From Notospermus geniculatus (lineage: Eukaryota; Nemertea; Pilidiophora; Heteronemertea; Lineidae), in the NCBI GenBank assembly GCA_002633025.1, contig NMRB01000618.1:188318-252317 (forward strand): 64,000 nucleotides of DNA, in the 5' to 3' direction. A model generated the notes under the pieces. That model searched no databases and was not told the origin of the DNA. It saw only the letters and a list, made by a program, of their open reading frames with translations. Below are positions 20,962-32,488 of the stretch, one piece after another. Each line of letters opens with the position of its first letter. The first letter of the stretch is position 1. The translations under genes and the position numbers were made by a program.

Positions 20962-21667
20962 GAATGGGTCAATGTCGTCCTGGGTATACCTTATGTTTAC
21001 ACAGGATTATCCTGGGTAATCATTTTCTTTACCCAGGATCATCCTGGGTAAACATAAGGATCCTTAACTTTACCCAGCGTGGGAGTTCCCGCCGAATCAT
21101 GCTGTACGTGCGTCTCTTTCGGCAGAGAACATGCAGTAGGATCATTGCTAAAAAGGGCTGAAAATTACCGCTACACCACCTCCGGGGTTTGCAATAGGAA
21201 GACAAGACCAATCCCTACAACTTTTCAAAAGGGACCGATAGTAAACTCTCAAGGACTTAGGAGCGATAGGCGTAGGTAGAACATGTATGGTCCGTGTGCA
21301 TTTCGTCATTTTCATGAATTTACTTTTTGCAGAACATGCAGTACGATCATAACTCGAAAGGGCTGAACATTACCGCTATACCTGCTCCGCGGTGTGGAAT
21401 AGGGAGAAAAGACCAATCCCTACAACTTTTCAAAAGGGACCGATAGTAAATTCTCAAAGACTTTGGAGCTATAGGCCTAGTTCGAGGCCGCCCTTCATTT
21501 CATGATTTACGCTGAATATCAACCTCACTACACCACTCGGGAACTCCAATCTGAGTAAAGTTAAGGATCCTTATGTTTACCCAGGGCCGTCCTGGGTAAA
21601 GAAAAGGATTACCCAGGATGATCCTGGGTAAACATAAGGTATACCCAGGACGACATTGACCAATTCG
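20962..21667. mobile_element. TIR element with internal direct repeats
   Basis: About 127-bp inverted ends: GGTCAATGTCGTCCTGGGTA...CTTATGTTTAC at 20966-21092, complement at 21536-21663. Each arm contains smaller palindromes (ACCCAGGATCATCCTGGGTA). Between them lie two direct copies of a roughly 150-bp unit, at 21126-21277 and 21332-21480, sharing CCAATCCCTACAACTTTTCA and AAAGGGACCGATAGTAAA. No coding capacity. Confidence 0.85.
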
Positions 21668-21669
21668 GC

Positions 21670-22797
21670 GCTACTGAGCATCTGTAGGAAGTGATCAGAC
21701 GGCTAATTCGCCTCCTTCATTTTGTCTTCATCACGGACCTGCATGTAGGTCCGTGTCTTAATGTAGTTTGAAATGCACACAAATTTGCTCAAACAAATTC
21801 CTTTACAAGTACAATGTGATAATCTACCTGATGTTTTCATCCGCCCCATCAAGTTTCAAGTCCGAGAGAGCTACAACAAAGGAAGTGATAAAGAAACGTA
21901 CATTATTCATCGACTCGTCGACTGAACTGTTCTGCTACATCAATTGAGCTGAGTGAAGCCACCATGCCAGCACGTCATGCGAAAAGTGGAGATTTTTGTC
22001 GACAACGACAGTTGATTTCCACTTTCCCAGCGTCTGGGCCTTTGGCGATATTCTTCACTACAATCTCTACACTTTCAACGGAGAGCGAAATTGAGTTGCT
22101 TTAGTGTGACTGCCTGTATACCCACAGTCGAATACCGTTTCCGGTGGCACTCTTGTTGTAGCAAAGTATGCTATTGTTGGTTGGACAGCAAGCACATTTC
22201 TTTTACCGACTGTTCAGTTCCTTCCAAGGATGACACCATCAATTGCATTGGAACAGTGTTGAAGGAAAGAATGTCTTCAGGAAAAAATATCCCGAGAACG
22301 AACGATCCTATTGTTACATTCTTATCTCTTGCAGAGTTGTGATGAGACAAGTGGAAGTATTTATTTCTGGAGCCAAAAATCCATTCATTTTCTATGTCCC
22401 GGTCACATGGCCAGCACGTCTCCTGCCACGCGTACACCTCGGAACAAAATGCTCTCGTTCATTGTGACGGTGTGACACGCTACAAGGCAAGTGACGAACG
22501 AAATGTGTCATTCTGTGGGGACCCTATCTACGATAGAGGGCAGCGCACCGAAACTAGGCCCGATACAATGAACGATTTTTTGTGTGGGATGTCAGTTTCG
22601 TTTCAACAGTTTTAACCACTAGTGACACCTATTGAGGCAGTGTGCTAAGGTCCCCATTTAATAGCAGACTTAGGTGAACATAGCCTACTTAATGCTGAAC
22701 TGCATGAACAAAAAGCCCCCATGCGACGAGCAAGAGAAATGCCAACGCCCTGCGAACACCTCAAACGAAGGCTCAGAACATGATAGACCCCGCGATG
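21670..22797. other. Unassigned sequence with a possible exon
   Basis: A strong acceptor-like site (CATTCTTATCTCTTGCAG, ending at about 22333) precedes an open stretch reading SCDETSGSIYFWSQKSIHFL. I cannot match it to a family, and the minus strand is also open there, so no gene is called. Nothing else is recognisable. Confidence 0.25.
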
Positions 22798-23227
22798 CCA
22801 GGAGGGCGCCACCTTATTTGTCTTCGAGCTGTCAAGGTGTCAACAACCTCTGGTGAGCTCCTGCTGAACACTTTTGTTGAAAGAAAAAATGTTGATCCAG
22901 CTGGGAATCGAACCCGCGCCCTGTTATCTTTGTTCCACCGTCTTCCCCATTCGCCCACCGAACTTGTTGGTAGGCTTCTCATGTTTTCTCTCATTCGTTG
23001 TATTATTACGTAAGACGAAGGCCTATGTCTATGACAAACACAAATCATGTCCCTTGTCAGCTGGCTCGTTGGCCGAGTGGATAGAGTGGTGGATTACAAA
23101 TCAGAAGGTCGACGATTCGAATCCCGTCTAAATGACTATAATTTTTTTTTCTTTGAGTAGTGTAAGAGGTATCCGGAGATGTTGACAGCTCTGTTGGCCG
23201 AAGACAAATAAGGTGGCGCCCTCCTGG
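22798..23227. mobile_element. TIR element carrying two opposed tRNA-like sequences
   Basis: The inverted ends are CCAGGAGGGCGCCACCTTAT and complement, with similarity continuing through TTGTCTTCG and AGCTGTCAA-TGT. Inside, a plus-strand tRNA-like sequence at 23061-23135 has box A TTGGCCGAGTGGATAGAG and box B GACGATTCGAATCCC. A minus-strand one at 22895-22962 has box B GCGGGTTCGATTCCCAGC and a poorer box A. Neither folds into an obviously functional tRNA. Confidence 0.8.
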
Positions 23228-23526
23228 CCACGTTGCACTGTTAGAAAAAAACAGTAGATTTTACAGAAATTTTTTTATGAATTTTTTTTCATACGGGCGA
23301 ATCACCCTCTTTGCAGAAAATGTGGCGGGTGAAAAACCCTCGACTTCATCGATGTTTTCAAGGGCAAATTACTCGGTTCATAGGCAATTTGCAGAGAAAA
23401 GACAAGAACAGACGTGTGTGTGACAATTTTCTCTACATACCTGCTGAAAATGAAGCCGTGAATTATACTCTACTTGTCACAGTGAGCAAAAATCCTCGCG
23501 AATCGATTGGGAAAATGACGGCCGTA

Positions 23527-23557
23527 CGTCGAGGGTAATTCTAATAACCCTCGACGG
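23527..23557. repeat. Short perfect hairpin
   Basis: CGTCGAGGGT and ACCCTCGACG flank a roughly 10-base loop. The CCCTCGAC word also appears at 23336 upstream, so this may be the end of a small inverted-repeat element. Confidence 0.5.
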
Positions 23558-24140
23558 GTAGCCCACAGTGACTGGCACAGATGGGGCCAAATCATGTTTC
23601 TGAATACCAGATGGCGCAAAATGTCATCAACGAATCAGCGACCAGTATTTCACGCAACTAGGGGAAAACATGAGACATTTTCTTATTGGCCGCGTGACAC
23701 GTATCGCGGCATACGGATGTATATTCCGGACTTTTAGTGTTATTTTGCACCACTTTTTGGAATACCTTCACTGCGAAATGAAAAGTTAACATACTCAACG
23801 TCACATACGACCCAATGTGGGACAAATACAGCGGTGTAAGTACTTCGCCTTCAGCATTCTTGGATTGCCGTGATTGCGTCCATAGAAACAACACCGCCTA
23901 AGCTTGTTTGAAAGCTGATCGGTCATTGGCTGGTTGTTCGCGCGCTTTCGTCCACAACTGGTAGTGACATCTAGTGTTCAGAAACGGACTTCGGCTCCAA
24001 CTTTTTCAGTGGTTGAGGGTGACAACTTCGAGCGGAGGCCGATACCACTGAATTATTGAGTGTAATGGAGACCATGACCATTCGAATATAACCTTACAAT
24101 AGCGAGCTATTGTTTGGCGGACTTGCATTCCTAAGACGTT

Positions 24141-24240
24141 GATTCCTGTCACACCTGGATTCGAACCACGCCTACACATAAGTGCAAACCGCCAGCAGTG
24201 AAGGGAGCGTGCACACCACTGTCCTAAATCCCAATATTAA
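24141..24240 (-). repeat. tRNA-like sequence, probable SINE head
   Basis: On the minus strand TTTAGGACAGTGGTGTGCAC (box-A-like) is followed by GCGTGGTTCGAATCCAGGTG (box B). Poor stem pairing argues for a SINE head over a functional tRNA. Confidence 0.5.
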
Positions 24241-24828
24241 AAAAGATGGTTCAATAGCCAGCATTATGCATGGAATCCCCCAATGCCTGGGGAAACCACG
24301 TGCTGACACCTTTTGTCTGATCAGCTAACGAATTTTATGTCTTATCATCGTCATGAGCAGCAACAGGCTTTTTTCACATGAAACCTTAGGAGGTTTGGGA
24401 GAACAATACTTATGTCAAAGTGTGATACTTATTTTTTGTGTTGGACAAAGGGTTCGTGTCACACTTAGACTTAAGTTGGAAGTTTTATGAATTTTATTGA
24501 GTTTCTCATCCTCCCTTGGAGATAGCCTCCCAGGAATGCAGAGATGGAAGTAGCCCTAGTTAATTTTCAACCGAATACGCAAAAAATTACCTGATATCTT
24601 TGCTTGGAGACCAAGTTCAACATGTACATGTATAAGACAGATAAGAAACAGGAATGAAATAAGATTTAAAAATGACATGGTTTTTCTGAGTGTGCGGATC
24701 AAATTATTATTCACCTATTACCAATACTGTGACGAGTATGCAATGGTTGAACGTTTGAGTACGGTACATCTGACAACAGAAAACCAAAATTATACTTTCC
24801 GACTACGATGACATTCGTATATATATAT

Positions 24829-25632
24829 ATCGGGTGGGCCAAAAAAAAAACGCATCGAACTTCAAATCTTGATTTCTCAACAACTGTCTATTATAATTCA
24901 ATGAAATTTGGTACCGTATCATTTAGGGATGTTTTGTTTAACGTGTTAAATTTTTGCGTTGATACCTTTCGTATTAAGACCGTACCACTCAATATAAAAA
25001 TCGCTGTAAAAATATGTAATTCCGGAATCCAATAAGATACGAAAAAAACCGTCCCAAACTTCAAATTTCTATTTCTCAATAACTATTCGTTATAACCCAA
25101 TAAAAATTCACTCAATACTGTTCCGTGGCTATGTTTCTACAATGTGAAAGTTTCAGCACATTATCTTTGGTATTAAGACTGTGGCACCAAATGTAAAAAC
25201 CATAGTAATCATTCATCATTTTAAGAGACAATGGTGAAACTTTGCAATGCTCGATTCCAATATGGCGTTATAGTAATCAGCGCCATAGCGTAGATATTGA
25301 AGTTATTGCGCTAACACTTTCACGTCTTAGAGGCAATATCATGGAGCAGTGTTAGGCGAAATTAGTAGTAAAGCGTTTGTAAGAAATGAAATTTAAATTT
25401 CGGGAAGTTTTCATCCACCTGTTTCTCATCGGATTCCGGAATTGCATTTTTTTACCATTATTTTTAAAATGAGTGATACGGGCCTAATACCAAAGGTATC
25501 AATGCAGAAATTTCACAGGTTAAACAAAACATCTTTAAATGAAATGGTACCAAATTTCATTGTATTATAATAGACAGTTGTTGAGAAATCAAGATTTGAA
25601 GTTCGATGCGTTTTTTTTGGCCCACCCGATAT
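24829..25632. mobile_element. TATCGGGTGGGCC-family TIR element, copy 2
   Basis: Ends as in copy 1 at 6641-7650 (ATATCGGGTGGGCC... and ...GGCCCACCCGATAT), with long subterminal inverted similarity (CTCAACAACTGTCTATTATA). It is flanked by TA repeats. No coding capacity. At about 804 bp it gives the true length, without the assembly duplication of copy 1. Confidence 0.9.
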
Positions 25633-25705
25633 ATATACGGCTAAACTTGAAGTATGTAACATATCAATAATGAATTTATTGCCAAGATCAGGTCTACGTG
25701 GATTT

Positions 25706-26036
25706 TAGGGCCTGGGTCCATATTCATAAACATACTTAAGTCAAAGTGTTAAAATACGTATCAAATCGTCACCGGATATTTGAAAATTTTCGACCCCAAC
25801 CAGGGTCTTCCTCAGACACTTTCTAGTAGAGAATCGCTACTAGAAAGTGCCTGAGGAAGACCCGGTTGGGGTCGAAAATTTGCAAAATTCGGAGACGACT
25901 TTATACGTATTTTATCATTTTGTGTGTCGTTCTTTGTGCTCTATGTTGGACATAAGTCAAAGTGTTATACTTATATTTTGAACAAACGATAAGTGTCACA
26001 CTTAGACTTAAGTAGTTTTACAAAATAATACATGTA
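25706..26036. mobile_element. CATATTCATAAA foldback MITE interrupted by another foldback
   Basis: The outer element (CCTGGGTCCATATTCATAAA...ACTTAAGTCAAAGTGTT) is related to the inverted-repeat element at 55489-55680. It is interrupted by a GTCGAAAATTTGCAA-family foldback (25777-25890). The sequence AAGTCAAAGTGTT occurs on both sides of the insertion. Confidence 0.7.
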
Positions 26037-26047
26037 TATGGACACTG

Positions 26048-26500
26048 AACGATTGAATAATAATAATAATAATAATAATAGTGAATTTTTATAGCGCCCC
26101 TTTGAAATAAATCGTCAGCGGCGCTTTACAATAAAAACAAAAGTATGAGAGAGATAAAACGACAAGATCAGAAAGAATAGAACATAGGAGATAAGACAAT
26201 GAGAGTTAAGACATAGAACTAAAACATTGAAGACCAANGAAAATTCTTGAGGTCAGTTACATCAGCGCCCTGTTTCTTCAAGATTGGAGTTATAACTGCC
26301 AGCTTCATGTCGTCTGGGAATACCCCCGTTTTTAAGGATTCATTGATGATATCTGTCAGTAGATGGAGAATATTGGGAAGAATATCCTTGAGTAATGATG
26401 TTGGAATGGGGTCGAGAGATGACGTCTTAATAGGAGTCTTACTGATAATAGATTTGAGTTCGCTGGCAGTTACAGGTTCAAACTACAAGCCTGATAAGAG
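26048..26500 (-). pseudogene. LINE: 3' tail joined to RT N-terminal fragment across an N
   Basis: 26048-26237 is a LINE 3' end, (TTA)n plus UTR on the minus strand, resembling 18217-18379. Beyond the N at 26238 the minus strand reads SELKSIISKTPIKTSSLDPI, PTSLLKDILPNILHLLTDII and GVFPDDMKLAVITPILKKQG, the first conserved block of LINE reverse transcriptases (S--PIPT-LLK, and G-FP---K-A-ITPI-KK). The catalytic YADD and the C-terminal half that should separate this block from the 3' tail are missing. Either the single N hides about 1-2 kb or the element is internally deleted. Confidence 0.8.
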
Positions 26501-27130
26501 CTGACTGTATATTATTTACATGCAATTGTATTTATTACAAAAAGTTAAAACTAGACATTTAGCCTAGCTCTCCATGAAGCTTTGTAATTGTATTTCTTGT
26601 CTCACAAATCCGTCGCTCGCCAGGCGAATGTCTCTGGAAGAATATGGAAATAAGTCCAAATGCTCCATTCTTGAGTTCCAATTTTGTTTCGTTGTCACCA
26701 CATTCGTAGTCTCCAATTGATGAGAATATATTATCATTGATTCTATAGGCGATTTTACATATTATTTAGTAATGAATTCAACATAATGAGATGGTATAGC
26801 AAAAGATTAAAAAACTACGTTTCATGACTATCCATAATGACATTAAACTTAATCGATCAATTGATTAAATGAAAACTCGTTAAACACTCTCAGCAAAAAA
26901 CACTTCTTTGACAATGAGAATCGTTTTGTCATGTATTGATTGAATTCAACTCCTAATTCGGTATCTTGGTTGAACATGAAAAAATACCCCTTCGGCTTTG
27001 CGCTATTGACACTACTCCCATACAACTAAAGTTACATTAAATTTGGTCTAAATACGTTACATATATGTATAAGTTAAAGTCCTAGTTGCATCACAAATTT
27101 GACTACGCAGATTATTACAAGTGTATAGAA
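26501..27130. other. AT-rich sequence without gene
   Basis: No reading frame, exon or repeat recognised. Confidence 0.4.
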
Positions 27131-27404
27131 TATATCGGGTGGGCCAAACAAAACGCATCGAACTTCAAATCTTGATTTCTCAACAACTGTCTGTTAAAAT
27201 TCAATGACATTTGGTACTGTATAATGTAAGGATGTTTTGTTTCACGTGTGAAATTTTTGCATTTGATACCTTTGGTATTAGCACCGTACCACTCAATTTA
27301 AAAATCGTTGTAAAAATGTGTGATTCCGGAATCCAATAAGATAGGAAAAACCTGTCACGAACTTCAAATTTCTATTTCTCAGTATAACTCTTCATTATAA
27401 CATA
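27131..27404 (+). mobile_element. TATCGGGTGGGCC-family element, truncated copy 3
   Basis: The left end ATATCGGGTGGGCC and about 270 bp of body match copies 1 and 2. The match stops at CTTCATTATAAC, where the next inverted-repeat unit begins. Confidence 0.85.
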
Positions 27405-27406
27405 CT

Positions 27407-28386
27407 CTATCCGATGTGTTTAGTGGCCGCGGTGAGGAAGATCCTCGTGCCTTGATTTTCTAATTACACACGTTCCCAGCCACCAAGTAGAGAATGTGAG
27501 AAGCTTCCCCCGGATTTAAAAACGCGTTTCTCTAGTAATTCTTTTAAATATAACTACAGATTATATGCAATTGGTCCTAAAAATCGGCTGATAACTTCCA
27601 ACCTTGAACTGTCCAGGCCTGAAGAAATCCTCTTAAATAAGTTAAAATGTGATCTCCTTTTCAAAGCCCACCTGTTTGCTCACCGCTTCGCATCGGTGCC
27701 CAATCCTTCCTGTACCTGTGGACATAGGTCGCAGACTACAAAACACCATTTCTTTACCTGCCCTCGTGTAGATCGTGCCCGAAATGATCTTTTTGCACAT
27801 CTCAGGTTGCTGCGAAGTTTTTACAGATGTTATTTGAACACTTCAAGGCAGGATGATAAGCTGCAGTTTCTCCTTCACAGTGATAACTCCATCCCACTAT
27901 TAGAGTGTAAAAGTGCTTTTAGGACCGTGGTAATTTTTATTTCCTCCCTAATTAAACTCGTTTAATCTTAGTCTGAAAGGGGAAACTGCCGCTCCTCTTA
28001 CCTGTCCTCACTTTACTATCTTTTGTTTTACTTCTCATGCCTGTTTGTTAATGTAGTTCTTCTTTTTGTATTAATTTAAATTTTCGGCCAGTCATTTATG
28101 TTCGCATTAACTTTTGTTATCTGGGCCTCATTGCTTTTCTAAGAATCAGCCCTGCCCAGAACATTTGATTTCATGTACAAAATTATTTTTGTTTTAATAA
28201 AGTTAATTAACAACAACAAAAGTGATCTCCATCCCGAGGTTGTTGTCGAACATGACCCTTGTAGGTTTGCGTATCATTCACTACTACGGGCCCTTTCGTT
28301 ATTTTATAACTTGCCGGGAACGTGTGTAATTAGAAAATGTAGGCACGACGATCTTCCCGGCCGCGGCCACTAAACACATCGGATAC
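27407..28386 (+). mobile_element. Inverted-repeat-bounded unit containing a LINE 3' end
   Basis: About 73-bp inverted arms: TATCCGATGTGTTTAGTGGC ... TCTAATTACACACGTTCCC at 27411-27480, complement at 28317-28385. The interior holds a LINE C-terminal coding fragment and 3' UTR (27520-28205). An IR-bounded unit with LINE cargo is unusual. It could be a transposon that captured a LINE tail or a LINE inserted in a MITE. Confidence 0.65.
27520..27965 (+). pseudogene. Non-LTR retrotransposon C-terminal fragment
   Basis: The plus frame upstream of the annotated Met is open and reads NYRLYAIGPKNRLITSNLEL, RPEEILLNKLKCDLLFKAHL, then PNPSCTCGHRSQTTKHHFFT and CPRVDRARNDLFAHL. C-CG----T--H-F--CP is the CCHC-like zinc motif near the C-terminus of Jockey/CR1-type LINE polyproteins. 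An AT-rich 3' UTR ending TTGTTTTAATAAAGTTAATT follows (to about 28205). No RT core is present, so this is a 5'-truncated remnant. Confidence 0.75.
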
Positions 28387-28576
28387 AGTGAATAGACAAA
28401 CATTTGTATTTTGCTTTTGTTTTATATTTTGCTTTTGTTTTATCAAATTCTGATGAGTAGTTTGGGAGATATCGAGGAATATGTGTGTGAAGATGACAGT
28501 GCTACTTTTCGCGCAGTAGCGAGGGTCAAAAATGCTAAGGATAATATCTCAATATTATTGAGATGAAATTAACACC

Positions 28577-28671
28577 AGGGGCCTATTCATAAAGTGATTT
28601 GAAGCCAATGGTACCTTTAACCAAATAGAATAATGCACTACCTTAAAATCACTTCATGAAACAGGCCTCTG
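28577..28671. repeat. Diverged copy of the GGGGCCTGTTTCAT foldback
   Basis: GGGGCCTATTCATAAAGTGA and TCACTTCATGAAACAGGCC are inverted, with AGCCAATGGTACC internal, as in the copy at 6006-6114. Confidence 0.7.
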
Positions 28672-28689
28672 TTTTTTTATCTTATCATA

Positions 28690-29089
28690 ACCTTTATTTT
28701 GGTGCAGTTTTATTGCAGTCGGTCCAACACCTCAGGAGATTTGAAGTTTGAAAAGTGGGACGTTTTTCGGTGACACCCGATATGTGCCGTGAACAGTGGG
28801 AAAGGTTCGAACGGTACAGCCTATGGGAACGACAAATAAGCCAAGCAAAGGTTCATTGTCCATGTGAGAGGCCAGAAGCGAACAGTGAAAATCTGCACTA
28901 AGCGAACGGCATTTGGACACGCAGCGTGAGGAGGGCTGCCTGAAGGGTCCCTATCTGATTTTGCTATAGTGTACACCGTCATTTCACCGTCGTGAATCGT
29001 CGAATCAAACTTCTTGGCCCAGTACCGGACATGTTTGAGATACCGGTAATAAAATCATTGTCTGGTACAACCCACCACGGTCGTTCGTT
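28690..29089. other. Unassigned sequence with a mariner-like terminus
   Basis: The minus strand at about 28750-28785 reads ATATCGGGTGTCACCGAAAA followed by ACGTCCCACTTTTCAAAC, resembling the GGGTGTC ends of the mariner elements at 14087 and 16152. No partner end was found. Confidence 0.4.
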
Positions 29090-30685
29090 GTTAAATAATT
29101 CCAGAATCGGCCAATTCATAGAAGATACTCACGTGGTCTTATTATTTTTTGAGACGATAATGATACGTAGCTGTGTCAAAAACAGAGAAAAAGACAAATC
29201 GTTCTAATGTGTTAATGAGTTTGTACGTCGCATTCACATTGTTCCGGTCTTGTTTCTCTGGTTTTAGCATAAATCTTCAGGCGGAATTGCAGGTGTAACC
29301 TGCAGGCATTATTGTTTTGCATATTGTTTTGAACGTCACACTTTGCGAAATTTCTGGAGGACGACTCCTATTATTATACATGTACATGTATCACTTTGTG
29401 TGTCGCCTTTTGTGCTCTATGTTTTGGATAATGCATGTTTTGAATGAGTGTAATTTCTATTAAAAAAGTGTCACACAAAGCATCCAACTTTAGACGTCTG
29501 CCAATTTGGGACGACGTGTCAAGTGGAAAGCAATGTTTTGCGAAGATGACTACAAGTATGATTTTTGCGACACTGAAACGGATTCTTTTAACTGCCCGTT
29601 ATATTCACATTGGCGAGATATTGCATTATATATGACATCCACATTAATAGCGTCATTTAGGACGTCTGAATGCAAAAATATCTTGATACATTCGACTTTA
29701 GATCGGACGTAACTGACGAGTGTGGTGTAGAATATCACGTCGTTTGAAGACTTGTGAAAGGTAAAACCTGAAGAAGGCGTCGGGTTGGAATTTACGCTAG
29801 TAGTAATTAGAAATGGCCGTTCGTCACGACATAAGTTGCTTTCGTTTCAGGAAGTCAGCGATATATCAAACGCTCTACTTTCAGTTAGAACTTCCGAACT
29901 CGAAATCAAAACGGATATGATGGACAGTGCATTCAACAGAGCAAAGAGTCGGTTTTAAGCACTAAAAATGAACCAGGTGAGTTACTCATCTTGGAGGTAC
30001 GTGTACATCTACCGATCCAGGCGACTAATACTGGTTGTGGAGTTCCTCAAGGGTCTGTCTTAGGGCCACTTCTACTTTCTCTCTATATCAAGCCATTGGC
30101 TGATGTCACAAACCTGCACCTACTGCATTAGACACGGCTATGCGGATGACACATTATATTTCATTTGAATATATTTGAATATAACTTGCAGTTTCCATAT
30201 AGTGGGCAGATCATATTTGGTGCCTTGTATCATGTGATTAATATCAATAAATTACGGCACGGATTTCAAGCAAGTAGACCTATGTCAAACCGTCCTTAAC
30301 TCGCGACGATATTGACAAGAACTTGCTGAAAAATGAAATGCCAGTGAGTCCACTCACTTAATTCACTTGAAATACGGTCTACATGGTCTATGTGCAATTT
30401 TTTTAGAAATGATTCGGATAACTGGCATTCGCAGCAGATTTCCCAAAAATTAACCGTTTGTATAATATGTGCAAAATACAATGAAAAATGGTATCATATC
30501 AAGTTACAGTGTCAAGCAGGTCGTATACTGGTTTGGGGCCTACCTGATATATATCAAAATGCTCAACTGGTCGACCTAACAATGACGTGCAAAATCAAAG
30601 TGTGAAGAAAAGAAGAAGATATCAATTAAAGATTTTACCTTCATCAATTTTGGGGCGATCTGTTTCTGAAAACAAACAAGTTGAC
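29090..30685 (+). repeat. Dispersed duplicated block, copy 2 (lacks the insertions)
   Basis: Direct paralogue of 12128-16140. It preserves the pre-insertion sequence at the TTAA site (30358-30361), near 30455 and at the TA site (near 30548). It includes an RT-like fragment (30021-30180). About 1.6 kb without insertions. Confidence 0.8.
30021..30180 (+). pseudogene. LINE reverse transcriptase fragment (motifs PQG and YADD)
   Basis: The plus strand encodes GVPQGSVLGPLLLSLYIKPL, then, after a frame change, RHGYADDTLYF. GVPQGSVLGPLLF is RT motif 4 and YADD is the catalytic metal-binding motif of non-LTR RTs; the normal spacing between them is shortened. The corresponding part of copy 1 (about 13000-13145) is more degraded. 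It is unlikely to be translated. Confidence 0.8.
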
Positions 30686-30699
30686 ACCTAAATTCGCCG

Positions 30700-32000
30700 C
30701 ATTTAGTGGGGACTCAAACATATGACCTTGGCCATGTTGGCCGTAGCGGCTGAGGCAACCTCACCTCTGGTTTATTGTTTTTTATGAAGTGGGGGCGTCG
30801 TCACCCCATTACATGTACAGTCTTATTAAAAAATAAAAAAAACAGTGATGTTTCCTGTTCTGCTGTGATGGTCATTTATAAGTAAGCTTGCCATTTTTTA
30901 AACAAAAAATATGTTGCTTATATGCTGACATACCAAATTTAGAATTTTTGGCAAATTATCATGAAAATATTTGAATTTCAAAACATCAAGAAAAAACACA
31001 ATTTTTAGAATCCCCAATTTTCATTTCAAAATTAGCTTGATATTATTCCCTGATGAGTTCTAAGAAATTCTACGAAAAAAGTTTCGAAAAATAGTTTCGA
31101 AATATCAAAACATCATCAGAAAAACATGCTATATTTTGGGGCCATTTTAAGATTTTCGTTAAATTCACTCTCTATTGAAGTACAAATGATGGGATACTAA
31201 TAATCAGCATGAACTATTTTGTTATCATGATGAGTGACTGTTGACGAGGGAAAAATACGGAAACTATCGAATTTTGCAAAATATCAAATTCGTAATATTC
31301 TCACATATCTGGAAAATGAGAAATTATTTTTTAAAAGTTTCTTCGCAGGAATTCATAGGATCGCCTGGTGAATGATATCACGCTGATTTTAAATGAAAAA
31401 TTCCGAATTTTCAAAAAATGATTTTTTTTAAAATTCGTATGTGATCCTTTCAACAACATTGTAGGACATAACATAATACATGTTGAGGTTGAAATCTTCG
31501 ATATTAGCTGTCTTTTTACTTTTCAACAAGACTGTACGTCCGTCCGTCGTCCTCGTCCTCCGTCCGTTAACTTTCCCATTCCCGATCATTTAAATCAAAA
31601 CTCTTGGGCTAATAAAATTTTTTTTTTATGTATGTTGGGGGTGACAAGAGGAAGATTTCCTTTCGAAAATGACCGCCCCCTGTTTCGATTTGCAATAATT
31701 GGCACCAGAGCATCTTGAAATCAGATTCCGTCAATTTCAGGGAACATTGTTGCTTTGACATGTTTGATCAATTTAATTAAATTCTGTATACCTGTTGAGG
31801 GAAAACCAACTCAACATACGAATGACTCAGAACAACAGTGTACTAACTGAGATCTTCATAATTTTGAGAAAATCGAATTTATTTTTTTCTATTCACAGTA
31901 AAACGACTGAAATGCATCAGAGAAATTTGTGGTTGTAACTACATGTAATATCAGTTAGAAGGTTATTGCACATGCAAATTTAATACATTTCCCATAACAT
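30700..32000. other. AT-rich non-coding sequence
   Basis: No exon or repeat with recognisable ends. Long stretches of AAAATTT-type words fill 30880-31500. CCGTCCGTCGTCCTCGTCC at about 31540 echoes the 5' module of the GCTCAC repeat family. Confidence 0.4.
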
Positions 32001-32239
32001 GAGAATGGTAACTCATTTTCGACCAATACAGTCCTTCGGCCACGGCGGCAATCGCAGCGCCATATGCGCCATTCTCTTGACACGTTTTCAGTGGCGGCAC
32101 CTAGCGGGAGAACGGATTATGAAAACCCACCATTTTCGACATCCCCTGTTCCACGCTGAATACCGTGGTTGTAGTGGAATGACACACCCAACATACAACA
32201 CGAGTTTTGAGTACACATGCAGAGCTTCGCGTACGTAGC

Positions 32240-32488
32240 CTACCTTGTTTGTGGAAAATAACGACGTTTTGAGTGAATTATTAGCAATCTTCGGCTGCAG
32301 TAAATTTCGGCAGCTTCTCGGACGTGCCTCACGGAATCTGCACTCATTTGCGTGTTGACAAAAATTAACCTCTGTAACTTTCGTTGTTGTTTATCGATAT
32401 CTTTCACATACAAAAAATTGAGTTGGTCCAGTCGGCCTGTCGTCTGCACGATATCCCATAATATGCCCCAAAAATCCCATGATTTCAT
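32240..32488 (-). CDS. Possible 5' coding exon, unknown protein
   Basis: The minus-strand frame starts MKSWDFWGILWDIVQTTGRL and continues FLYVKDIDKQQRKLQRLIFV and HVREAAEIYCSRRLLI, ending QTR at a donor-like CAAG|GTAGGC. Upstream on the same strand lies a TGACGTCA palindrome (about 32541), compatible with a promoter. No family is recognised and no partner exon was found. The sequence lacks obvious repeats, which is why it is mentioned; chance is a real alternative. Confidence 0.2.
   Translation of the reverse strand: MKSWDFWGILWDIVQTTGRLDQLNFLYVKDIDKQQRKLQRLIFVNTQMSADSVRHVREAAEIYCSRRLLIIHSKRRYFPQTR

Noticed and set aside
22171-22437. Minus-strand 88-codon ORF
   Set aside because: A good acceptor lies on the opposite strand, no family is recognisable on either strand, and evidence conflicts; left uncalled.
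23061-23135. Functional tRNA gene
   Set aside because: Box A and B are good, but the stems do not pair convincingly and the sequence lies within a transposable element.
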